Below are positions 1 through 5,588 of a stretch of DNA of 5,876 nucleotides, piece by piece. The notes under the pieces were generated by a model, which saw only the letters and a list, made by a program, of their open reading frames with translations, ran no database searches and was not told the origin of the DNA. Positions within the stretch are counted from its first letter, which is position 1. Each line of letters begins with the position of its first letter. The DNA lies in NCBI GenBank assembly GCA_022451765.1, contig JAKUNY010000093.1, forward strand, positions 1-5,876. Direction: 5' to 3'. The translations under genes and the position numbers were made by a program. This stretch comes from Candidatus Poseidoniaceae archaeon (GTDB lineage: Archaea > Thermoplasmatota > Poseidoniia > Poseidoniales > Poseidoniaceae).

Positions 1-312
1 GTTGCTTTGGCAAGGGATGCTGGGGCGGCGCATGTCAGCATCGCAACCAATGTGTCACACGGCTACACTGCGGACCCCCGAACCAACGAGGATGCCGAAC
101 CCTTCGAAACACTCACCCTGGTCGAACTTCAGAACATTACCGGTAAAGAAGCGCTTGGACCTGGTCAAAGCGCGGCCGTAGATCCAATTGCAGTCAACTG
201 GGCAGTCGACTGTGGATTGAGAATTGGTGTTCTCGATGGACGTGACATCCGTCGAATTGAAGATGCATTGGAAGGACGCCCGTTTGAAGGAACCTTGGTA
301 CATCCGGAGTGA
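1..312 (+). CDS. pyrH: UMP kinase, C-terminal part (5' truncated by window edge)
   Basis: Catalyses UMP + ATP to UDP + ADP in cytoplasmic pyrimidine nucleotide synthesis. The frame is open from base 1 and ends at TGA 310-312, so about 103 C-terminal residues are visible and the start lies outside the window. The visible part fits the end of the amino-acid-kinase fold: a segment ATNVSHGYTADPR, where archaeal UMP kinases have a TNV-x-G-x-YTADP loop that contacts ATP, then an LT-x-x-EL stretch, then GPGQSAAVDPIAV, matching the family's G-x-x-x-x-x-DP(L/I)A element, and a closing VLDGRD plus GTLV that matches the last strand. Other amino acid kinases (glutamate 5-kinase, acetylglutamate kinase) share the fold, but the YTADP loop and the short tail favour UMP kinase. 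The next gene begins four bases after the stop, so the two are probably co-transcribed. Confidence 0.85.
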   Translation, partial: VALARDAGAAHVSIATNVSHGYTADPRTNEDAEPFETLTLVELQNITGKEALGPGQSAAVDPIAVNWAVDCGLRIGVLDGRDIRRIEDALEGRPFEGTLVHPE

Positions 313-316
313 TTTG

Positions 317-586
317 ATGGTCGATGCGTCAGCTGTGAAGCAGAAAGTCAAGAACATGCCAAAGCGCTCCAAGGCATTGGCTCACATCCCATCGCACAAG
401 CATTGCCGAGTTTGTGGGATTGATATATCCGCAAAAGCAGAGGAGCGAGTTTGCAAAGACGCAGACTGCATCAAAAAGTACGAAAAAGACGAGAAAAACA
501 AGGAGCGGATGCGTGTTTGGATGCTCATTTTCTTCGGCATTTTTGCCTTCTTGACGATTCTTCCCGTCCTTGCTCGTCTAGTGTGA
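317..586 (+). CDS. DUF2116-like small zinc-ribbon protein with C-terminal membrane helix
   Basis: An 89-residue protein with no known function. From ATG 317 a basic leader is followed by HKHCRVCGIDI, a C-x2-C knuckle, then a second half VCKDADC that supplies a C-x4-C pair, consistent with four zinc ligands. A strongly charged Lys/Glu helix (KKYEKDEKNKERMR) follows, then one hydrophobic segment (VWMLIFFGIFAFLTILPVLA) at the very C-terminus, so the zinc ribbon should sit on the cytoplasmic side of a tail-anchored protein. This order (His-Lys-His-Cys ribbon, charged helix, terminal membrane span) is what I know of the archaeal DUF2116 family. ATG 317 is chosen because it lies four bases after the pyrH stop; ATG 356, starting just before PKRSKAL, would give a 76-residue protein that also fits. 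The frame stays open upstream to 224 inside pyrH, but that part is probably not translated. Confidence 0.8.
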   Translation: MVDASAVKQKVKNMPKRSKALAHIPSHKHCRVCGIDISAKAEERVCKDADCIKKYEKDEKNKERMRVWMLIFFGIFAFLTILPVLARLV

Positions 587-588
587 AA

Positions 589-1701
589 TCACCGGGAACG
601 ATGCCAACCCTCCGGGAGGGTCAATGGATCTACAACCTGTGAGGCTTTGACCTTTCGAACAACTTCCAAACGCAACGCATCAAGACCAACATTTTCCAAT
701 GCACTCATGGTTGGACGGCCTTCATCGTCATGAAGGAGAGGTAATTTCGGTTCACCTTTTGCTCCATTGTTTCGCCACCTTTCCTCGGCCTCTTTGACCA
801 ATTCCCAATCCTCTGGGAGCGGTTTTAATGCATCTGCTTTGGAACTCACGACCAACAATTCTGTACCTGGAAGGAGTCGCTCAACATCTTCTAAAAGACT
901 CATTTGGTCTTCCCAAGACATGCCACAGGTTTCTGTTTTGTCGATCAGAAATAGAACCAAACTTCCAACGTGTTCCAACGCTGCAATTGCTTGCAACTCG
1001 ATTGAATTGCGTTCATCCATGGGGCGATCAAGTAAACCAGGGGTATCCACCATTTGATGTTGCAAACGTCGATGATGAAAGTGACCTATGTGTATCTGTT
1101 TCGTTGTAAATGGATAGTGATTTACTTCCATATTTCCCGAGGACAATGCACGAATGAAAGCGGACTTCCCCACATTCGGAGCGCCACACACAACGATCAC
1201 AGGGAGCGTATTATCAATCTGCGGAAGCACCTTGAGAATCTCTCGGGACTCATTCAACCACTTCAGCGAGGGACCAACTCGACCCATGATTGATCCAATA
1301 CGACCGTAAGCTTCACGTCGTGCCTCGTGCATTAATTCAATTCGAGCGGTTCGTACAATCTTTCGGTTGTTCTGTGTGGCAATACGTTGAACCTGTGATG
1401 CGCCCCATTGGAGCATCGACAAGTGGTGGCGATAGTCATCCGTGCCAACACATGCTTCAATCATTGCCACATCGAACTGTGGTGACTGATCGAGAGATGG
1501 CCACGTCTGCACCGTCTCGGTCAACATCGTATGGATAATGTCCGCTGCGGTTTGGACCATTCGAGTCATTTGTTTTCTGGTTCGAAAAACACGATTGTGG
1601 TCGTCAACCCGGTCCGCAGCCTTTCGAGCGCGTGAAAATGCCTTGTCGAGAACTTCGTCCTCGAACAAAACTGTCGGCAACTGCCTCCACGTGACTTTCA
1701 T
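589..1701 (-). CDS. nog1: NOG1-family ribosome-biogenesis GTPase
   Basis: A 370-residue GTPase related to eukaryotic nucleolar GTP-binding protein 1 and its archaeal homologues, which associate with the large ribosomal subunit during assembly. Residues about 1-155 are a helical N-terminal NOG1 domain (many Arg/Lys, probable rRNA contact). The G domain follows: P-loop GAPNVGKS at 173-180, switch I YPFTTK at 196-201, G3 DTPGLLDRP at 219-227 followed by the NOG1-typical ERN-x-IE-x-Q segment, G4 at SSKAD 286-290, and G5 MSAL at 332-335. The G4 motif is SKAD in place of the canonical NKxD, so the Asp that reads guanine is kept but the Asn is not. The long C-terminal extension of eukaryotic NOG1 is absent, as in archaeal forms. 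ATG 1701 is preceded by a G-rich, GGTGA-containing stretch. The gene converges on the DUF2116-like gene with two bases between stops. Confidence 0.92.
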   Translation of the reverse strand: MKVTWRQLPTVLFEDEVLDKAFSRARKAADRVDDHNRVFRTRKQMTRMVQTAADIIHTMLTETVQTWPSLDQSPQFDVAMIEACVGTDDYRHHLSMLQWGASQVQRIATQNNRKIVRTARIELMHEARREAYGRIGSIMGRVGPSLKWLNESREILKVLPQIDNTLPVIVVCGAPNVGKSAFIRALSSGNMEVNHYPFTTKQIHIGHFHHRRLQHQMVDTPGLLDRPMDERNSIELQAIAALEHVGSLVLFLIDKTETCGMSWEDQMSLLEDVERLLPGTELLVVSSKADALKPLPEDWELVKEAEERWRNNGAKGEPKLPLLHDDEGRPTMSALENVGLDALRLEVVRKVKASQVVDPLTLPEGWHRSR

Positions 1702-1783
1702 GTCACCCCCAGTTCAAGCGGAGTGCCAACCCTTCAAGAACCCCTCACCTCGTTCAGACCTCCTAAAAAGAAATTGCACATGG

Positions 1784-1790
1784 TTATGTA
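1784..1790 (+). promoter_or_regulatory. Possible TATA-like box for the three-gene run at 1813
   Basis: TTATGTA is centred about 26 bases before ATG 1813, the spacing expected for an archaeal TATA box feeding a leaderless or almost leaderless transcript. A second A-rich candidate, CTAAAAAG at 1763-1770, would instead give a leader of about 20 bases. No Shine-Dalgarno precedes ATG 1813, which suits a leaderless start. The assignment rests only on position and AT content. Confidence 0.3.
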
Positions 1791-1812
1791 GGGTCGCCAT
1801 CCAGAGCGCTAC

Positions 1813-2256
1813 ATGGCGAAGAAGTCGAAGAAGCCGGACCTACCAGAATGGGCTGTTGGATTATGGAACGATTTGGGTTCACCTTCACTGAACAAACTCC
1901 AAGGTGTTCACAACGGAGACCTTCTCGAACGCAGAAACGGACTTCGTAGGGACGACCTGATCGAGGTTCTAATCGATGCAAGAGCCCTCCTTCCAGATGT
2001 GGACCCGTGGGTTCGAGGTCGTTTGATCTCTTCTGGTAAGACAAGCCTTGAGATTCTCGATGGGGACGGAGTTCAGCGATTTATTGCACGTGACACAATC
2101 GTCCAAATCGTATTGGTTGCTCACACACGTCCTGCATACATCGACGACAAAGAACTCCTCGCATTTGAACGAGAGGACATGAAGCGCCGTTCAACACTTC
2201 ACGAAAAAGTCGAGAAGGAAACAACTGGAAACGACGATGCACATCTTTGGGGATGA
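1813..2256 (+). CDS. Hypothetical protein, possible small beta-barrel (Sm-like) core
   Basis: A 147-residue soluble protein that I do not recognise. It begins with a lysine-rich tail (MAKKSKKPDLPEWA), contains a helical segment around 46-60 (DDLIEVLIDARALL), then a run of alternating hydrophobic residues from about 66 to 110: WVRGRLISSGKTSLEI, a DGDGVQRF turn and strand, and DTIVQIVLVAHTRP. Short strands with GRL, an Asp-Gly turn and an I-V-x-I-V-L-V ending are reminiscent of Sm/Lsm or other small beta-barrels, but no diagnostic motif is present, so this is only a suggestion. The C-terminus (about 112-140) is a highly charged probable helix. There are no cysteines, signal peptide or membrane segment. 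It is the first gene of a plus-strand run; the next start lies four bases after its TGA, implying co-transcription with the pterin dehydratase and ferredoxin genes. Confidence 0.8.
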   Translation: MAKKSKKPDLPEWAVGLWNDLGSPSLNKLQGVHNGDLLERRNGLRRDDLIEVLIDARALLPDVDPWVRGRLISSGKTSLEILDGDGVQRFIARDTIVQIVLVAHTRPAYIDDKELLAFEREDMKRRSTLHEKVEKETTGNDDAHLWG

Positions 2257-2260
2257 AGAT

Positions 2261-2506
2261 ATGAGTGTACCTGAGGGATGGTCAATTCAAGAAAACCATT
2301 TGATGCGTGAATTCAAATTTGAGAATTTTCTGGAAGCCAAAGCACTTGTCGACAAAATAAGCATCATCTGTGAGGCGAAAAATCATCATGCTGACATCCA
2401 CTTCGGCTGGGGTTATGTGATTGTGGAACTAACCACACACGACCAAGGAAAAGAAACCGAACTCGATTTCGATGTTGCAAACTCAATCAATGAAGTTGAG
2501 GATTAA
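2261..2506 (+). CDS. Pterin-4a-carbinolamine dehydratase (PCD/DCoH family)
   Basis: An 81-residue enzyme of the family that dehydrates 4a-hydroxytetrahydropterin to quinonoid dihydropterin, recycling pterin cofactors in the cytoplasm. The family signature can be followed: E38-x3-H42-H43-A44, W50 after five residues, H60 after nine more, and D69. The only departure from the usual pattern is Ala44, where Pro, Cys or Ser is normal. The N-terminal GW...MREFKFENFLEA segment and the LTTHD strand are typical, and the length matches stand-alone PCDs. ATG 2261 is chosen because the protein then begins at the usual MSVPEGW position; ATG 2237 would add eight residues and overlap the previous gene by 20 bases. 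GGATGA at 2251-2256 may act as a weak ribosome site. Family members outside animals have also been tied to molybdopterin metabolism, so the true pterin substrate is open. Confidence 0.88.
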   Translation: MSVPEGWSIQENHLMREFKFENFLEAKALVDKISIICEAKNHHADIHFGWGYVIVELTTHDQGKETELDFDVANSINEVED

Positions 2507-2508
2507 TT

Positions 2509-2850
2509 ATGCCCATTGACCCCAAAGGACGGGACGTTCCCGGATACGGGCGACATGTGTTCATCTGTGGCCATGAACGCCCAGAAGGAGCCACTCGACC
2601 GTCGTGTAAGAATCGAGGAAGTATGGATTTGCTCACTCGCATCAAAGCGGCCGCTCGAGAGGAAGGACTTCGTGATATTCGAATCCAAAAATCAGGATGT
2701 CTTGATTTTTGCGAGAATGGAATAGCATGCGTTGTGTATCCTGAAGGAACGTGGTATCGACTCCAACCTCAACTCGACGTTGGTTCAATTGTTGAACATC
2801 TCAAAAACGGGACCGTGGATACGGATTTGTTGATGAACTTTGATGAATAA
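2509..2850 (+). CDS. Thioredoxin-fold [2Fe-2S] ferredoxin (COG3411-like)
   Basis: A 113-residue small electron carrier. The N-terminus HVFICGHERPEG and the following PSCKNRGS are characteristic of thioredoxin-like [2Fe-2S] ferredoxins, and the four probable cluster ligands are C20, C33, C64 and C68, giving spacing C-x12-C-x30-C-x3-C, which fits the family. A fifth cysteine, C74, lies just beyond in the GIACVVYPEG strand. The tail (VGSIVEHLKNGT) matches the family's last helix. The protein has no signal or membrane segment and should be cytoplasmic. Its redox partner cannot be told from the window. ATG 2509 lies two bases after the stop of the pterin dehydratase gene and seven bases after a GAGG at 2498-2501, so it should be translated from the same messenger. 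The stop codon directly abuts the stop of the convergent aIF2-beta gene. Confidence 0.9.
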   Translation: MPIDPKGRDVPGYGRHVFICGHERPEGATRPSCKNRGSMDLLTRIKAAAREEGLRDIRIQKSGCLDFCENGIACVVYPEGTWYRLQPQLDVGSIVEHLKNGTVDTDLLMNFDE

Positions 2851-3261
2851 TTACAGTTTTACAGGCCGAGTAGCACCACAAGCCTGACACTTGAGCATCG
2901 TTGTTCGATCCTCCTTGATGAAGTGTGTATCAGGAGCGCCGCATTGACTGCATTTGATGTATGTGTTCACATACCCTACGATTGCTTTCTTGAGGCGCTT
3001 CGGCGGAATTCGTCCCTTGAATCGAGCACGAGGACCATCACGAGATCCTGATGTTCCTAATTCATTCAAAATGTATTGATAGACGTGATTGTCGTCTCGA
3101 TCCATCATTCCTACGACTTCAGTGAAGTTCCGTAAAATCGTGTTTGAACCCTAGATCATGATTTGTGGTTCCGGCAATCGCCAACGTTCCCGAGCTGAAA
3201 TATCCTCAGGGATATTGTCGCGTGCTCGATTGAGCAGCGTCTCATAATCAAAGTCGCTCAT
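2851..3261 (-). CDS. eif2b: Translation initiation factor aIF2 beta subunit, interrupted by in-frame TAG at codon 37
   Basis: aIF2 delivers initiator Met-tRNA to the small ribosomal subunit as an alpha-beta-gamma heterotrimer. Read from ATG 3261, the gene has 136 sense positions, the usual archaeal length. Codons 1-16 (MSDFDYETLLNRARDN) match the N-terminal helix that binds the gamma subunit. The central core follows (TILRNFTEVV, YQYILNELGTSGSRDG, RARFKGRIPP), and the C-terminal zinc ribbon has C104-x2-C107 and C125-x2-C128. Codon 37, at 3153-3151, is TAG, inside PQIMI-stop-GSNT, where the family normally has Glu-Gly. Nothing else is damaged. If TAG stops translation, a 36-residue fragment results; reinitiation at the double ATG 3108/3105 would give an 85-residue piece without the gamma-binding helix, so the factor would be split. 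Sequencing error, recent mutation and decoded amber are all possible. The gene is divergent from gfcR. Confidence 0.88.
3151..3153 (-). other. In-frame TAG codon inside aIF2 beta
   Basis: The plus strand reads CTA, so the minus-strand codon is TAG, exactly 15 codons upstream of the ATG at 3108 and 36 codons downstream of ATG 3261. Homology resumes in the same frame on both sides, which excludes a frameshift as the cause. The expected codon is GAG (Glu), one G-to-T change away. Confidence 0.9.
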
Positions 3262-3300
3262 GAAGATGCCTAACAACTCTTTCTCTTCAAGTCTTTGATG

Positions 3301-3309
3301 AAAAATATG
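3301..3309. promoter_or_regulatory. Possible shared TATA-like element between aIF2 beta and gfcR
   Basis: AAAAATATG is the most AT-rich core in the divergent gap and reads CATATTTTT on the other strand, so it could be bound in either direction. Plus-strand initiation about 26 bases away would fall near 3332, close to a GTG in the gfcR frame and 20 bases before ATG 3353. Minus-strand initiation would fall near 3279, leaving a leader of about 17 bases before ATG 3261. The call is based on spacing and composition only. Confidence 0.35.
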
Positions 3310-3352
3310 CAAAGCCTTCATGGAGGTCAGTGTGTTCGCTCAGCACGATAAC

Positions 3353-3931
3353 ATGGCACTGGGTATTGAAGAGCTGAAAACCATCGCTAAAAATCTGCGG
3401 AAAGACGGCCTGAATTCACAACAAATTGCAGATGAGTTGTCCCTTTCTCAGGACACGATACAATGGCTTCTTACCGACTCTACCTCGGAACGGCCTCCAG
3501 ATGTTCGTGTTGGCTGGAGGACCATTGGCGTCCGACCTGCCAGAATCACAGCCATTGGTAACATCATGGCTGATGTCGTTCTTGAGGAAGTCGAAGAAAT
3601 CGATACCATTGTTGGAATCTCAATTAATGGAATTGCGTTTGCTCACGAAGTCGCCCAAGCTCTCGATGTCGAGGTAGCAATTCATCGAAACGTCGACGGC
3701 GAACCAGGCGCAGGTGCTCTTTCGAACAAATATGGACAAGTTGGAGGTGGCAAGAAAGTTGCCATCATCGATGACGTTCTTTCGAGTGGTGTAACGATGA
3801 GCAATACGATTGCCGCTATGCGTGCGGCCGGTGGGGAGGTTGTACTTGCACTTGTGCTTGTTAACAAAACCGTCCGTAATGAAATCGACGATGTTCCTTT
3901 GCGTGGTTTGATTCGAGCCGTTCCAGTTTGA
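3353..3931 (+). CDS. gfcR: GfcR-type regulator: HTH plus orotate phosphoribosyltransferase-like domain
   Basis: A 192-residue cytoplasmic protein. An N-terminal helix-turn-helix (NSQQIADELSLSQDTIQWLL, residues 21-40) is fused to a type I phosphoribosyltransferase domain whose PRPP loop is VAIIDDVLSSGVT at about 136-148, near the usual VxxxDDVxTxGxT. HTH plus PRTase is the architecture of GfcR, described in haloarchaea as a regulator of sugar catabolic genes; such proteins are often annotated as orotate phosphoribosyltransferases, but the HTH argues for a regulator. Three starts share the frame: ATG 3320, GTG 3332 (four bases after GGAGGT at 3322-3327) and ATG 3353. I prefer 3353 because homologues begin just before this helix and the likely transcription start is near 3332, but GTG 3332 is a serious alternative. 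It is nine bases upstream of lysS, so the two are probably one transcript. Confidence 0.85.
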   Translation: MALGIEELKTIAKNLRKDGLNSQQIADELSLSQDTIQWLLTDSTSERPPDVRVGWRTIGVRPARITAIGNIMADVVLEEVEEIDTIVGISINGIAFAHEVAQALDVEVAIHRNVDGEPGAGALSNKYGQVGGGKKVAIIDDVLSSGVTMSNTIAAMRAAGGEVVLALVLVNKTVRNEIDDVPLRGLIRAVPV

Positions 3932-3936
3932 GGTGA
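3930..3936 (+). promoter_or_regulatory. Strong Shine-Dalgarno for lysS overlapping the gfcR stop
   Basis: GAGGTGA is fully complementary to the UCACCUC found at archaeal 16S rRNA 3' ends and lies four bases before ATG 3941. Its first two bases are part of the gfcR stop TGA (3929-3931), so a ribosome ending gfcR sits on the lysS ribosome site. This decides the lysS start and suggests translational coupling. Confidence 0.75.
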
Positions 3937-3940
3937 ACCA

Positions 3941-5533
3941 ATGCATTGGTCTGATGTTGTTGCTCAACGTCTTTCTGAAAGAGGCTCAAAACACATCGTC
4001 TCGACAGGAATTACACCGAGCGGTGAGTTCCACATCGGTCATCTTCGCGAAATCCTCACTGGCGACATGATCTCCAAAGCGGCAAGAAAGGCGGGTTTGG
4101 ATGCTGAATTTGTCTTCATTGTTGACAGCGCAGATCCTTTGCGTAAAGTGTATGCCTTTTTGGATGATTCTTATTCAAAATACATTGGTCACCAACTCAA
4201 AAAAATTCCGCCACCAGATGCGAATGGTTGCCCCGATATGCAACGTTTCGCCATGGGCGTCTCGTACGCTGATCATTTTCTGGAACCCTTCAAGAAAGCC
4301 CTGGAACAGATTGATGTTCATCCACGATTTATCGATAATTTTGATGCCTATGCGTCGGGTCAATTCGCTGAAACTTCACAAATTGCTTGCAACAATGCTG
4401 ACAAAATCCGTGAAATCATTGAACGAGTGTCTGGTCGAGAACTGTCCCCTGATTGGTTTCCATGGAACCCAATTGATTCTAACGGATCCATCGATGGAAT
4501 TCGTGTCACAGGTTGGGACAACCCAATCGTATCTTGGATAGATTCCGAAGGAAACGAAGGACAAAGCGACGTAACCAAAGGCGAGGGAAAACTCCCTTGG
4601 CGAATAGATTGGCCTGCAAAATGGGCATGGATTGGAGTCACAATGGAGCCATTCGGAAAAGACCACGGTGCAGCGGGTGGTTCATACGACACGGGCAAAG
4701 AAATCGTTGTATTGTTTGCACAACAAGCTCCCGTAGACCTCACCTATGAGTGGATCAGCCTACGCGGTCAAGGTGCTATGTCCTCCTCATCCGGAAACAC
4801 GATTGGACCGCTGGAAGCACTCTCTCTTGTTCCCCCAGAAATCCTTCGATATCTTGTAGCATCAACCAAACCAAACAAAGCCATCGAGTTTGATACCGGC
4901 ATGGGGTTGGTGAATTTAGCGGATGAGTTTGAAAGAACAACATCACGTGATTTCTCTATAGAACTAGAGAAAGAAGGCCTTAGTAGAAGACAACTGGTTG
5001 CCATTGAGGACGCAAAAACTGCACTTGAACTTTCGCTTATTTCGCCCAGAGAAGAAACATCTTCCGTCACCTTCCGACACCTAGCAATGCTCGCTCAAAC
5101 CAAGTCGAAAGACGAAGATGTATGGAAGTCACTCGGAATAGACGGTTCGATTCCCCAAAGCATGGTTGATCGCCTTAATCGTATGCGGACTTGGGTTCAC
5201 TCAAATCACTTTCCAGAGGAACTCCGTATTGCAATTCTTGAACAACCAAGCTCCGAAGCAATGGCACAAATGAGCGAAGAGAACGTTCGCCTGCTTCCTG
5301 AACTCATCAAATCTCTTCGTTTATCGAACTGGGAGGCTGCGTCCATCCAAACCTCAATCTCCAGCACTGCCAAAACGCTCGATTTGTCGCCGCGTCATGC
5401 ATACAGAGCCCTGTATCTCTGCCTCATGGGGACGGAACGTGGGCCAAGATTGCCGCCGATTCTGCCCGAACTTGATCAAGAAACGATTCTGAACCTGCTT
5501 GACGCCTGCCTGCAAATCAAGCAAGAATCCTGA
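3941..5533 (+). CDS. lysS: Class I lysyl-tRNA synthetase
   Basis: A 530-residue enzyme that charges tRNA-Lys with lysine in the cytoplasm; class I LysRS is the typical archaeal form, unrelated to the class II enzyme of most bacteria. The Rossmann-fold signature is GEFHIGHLRE, with HIGH at 31-34. Other landmarks are the WRIDWPAKW segment (220-228), FGKDHGAAGGSYDTG (238-252), and the KMSKS-type loop AMSSSSGN at 279-286 followed by LVPPEILRYL, all typical of the class I family. From about 330 onward the protein is helical, as expected of the anticodon-binding helix cage. Two oddities: the loop has Ala and Ser where lysines are usual, and no Cys-x2-Cys pair exists anywhere, so the zinc knuckles seen in some archaeal homologues are missing (region about 172-215 is rich in Asp, Gly and Ser). 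Full family length and a strong ribosome site argue that it is functional. Confidence 0.95.
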   Translation: MHWSDVVAQRLSERGSKHIVSTGITPSGEFHIGHLREILTGDMISKAARKAGLDAEFVFIVDSADPLRKVYAFLDDSYSKYIGHQLKKIPPPDANGCPDMQRFAMGVSYADHFLEPFKKALEQIDVHPRFIDNFDAYASGQFAETSQIACNNADKIREIIERVSGRELSPDWFPWNPIDSNGSIDGIRVTGWDNPIVSWIDSEGNEGQSDVTKGEGKLPWRIDWPAKWAWIGVTMEPFGKDHGAAGGSYDTGKEIVVLFAQQAPVDLTYEWISLRGQGAMSSSSGNTIGPLEALSLVPPEILRYLVASTKPNKAIEFDTGMGLVNLADEFERTTSRDFSIELEKEGLSRRQLVAIEDAKTALELSLISPREETSSVTFRHLAMLAQTKSKDEDVWKSLGIDGSIPQSMVDRLNRMRTWVHSNHFPEELRIAILEQPSSEAMAQMSEENVRLLPELIKSLRLSNWEAASIQTSISSTAKTLDLSPRHAYRALYLCLMGTERGPRLPPILPELDQETILNLLDACLQIKQES

Positions 5534-5588
5534 CATTAGCATCCTCTCGACCCTAAGAGTTGAAAAGAGGCTGGACCATCTCAGTATC

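Noticed and set aside
55..372. Minus-strand open frame across pyrH and the DUF2116-like start
   Set aside because: It mirrors a plus-strand coding region with clear UMP kinase homology, and its translation shows no recognisable motif.
1054..1891. Plus-strand frames opposite NOG1
   Set aside because: The minus strand encodes a GTPase with all G motifs in order; the opposing frames are low-complexity by-products.
2237..2260. ATG 2237 as start of the pterin dehydratase
   Set aside because: It would overlap the previous gene by 20 bases and add eight residues not expected in the family; ATG 2261 fits better.
3116..3128. Small hairpin (ACTTC/GAAGT, 3-base loop) about 23 bases downstream of the aIF2 beta TAG, considered as a recoding element
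   Set aside because: A 5-base stem is expected by chance, it lies in conserved coding sequence, and archaeal pyrrolysine decoding does not need a dedicated hairpin.
3155..3162. ATCATGAT palindrome beside the TAG codon
   Set aside because: An 8-base palindrome is common by chance and is explained by the coding sequence for the residues before codon 37.
4101..4749. Several overlapping open frames on both strands inside lysS
   Set aside because: They are shadows of the long LysRS frame, with no domain features of their own.
5543..5570. CCTCT...AGAGG inverted repeat after lysS as a terminator
   Set aside because: The stem is only five bases with an 18-base loop and no following T tract; archaeal termination mainly relies on T-rich stretches, which are absent here.
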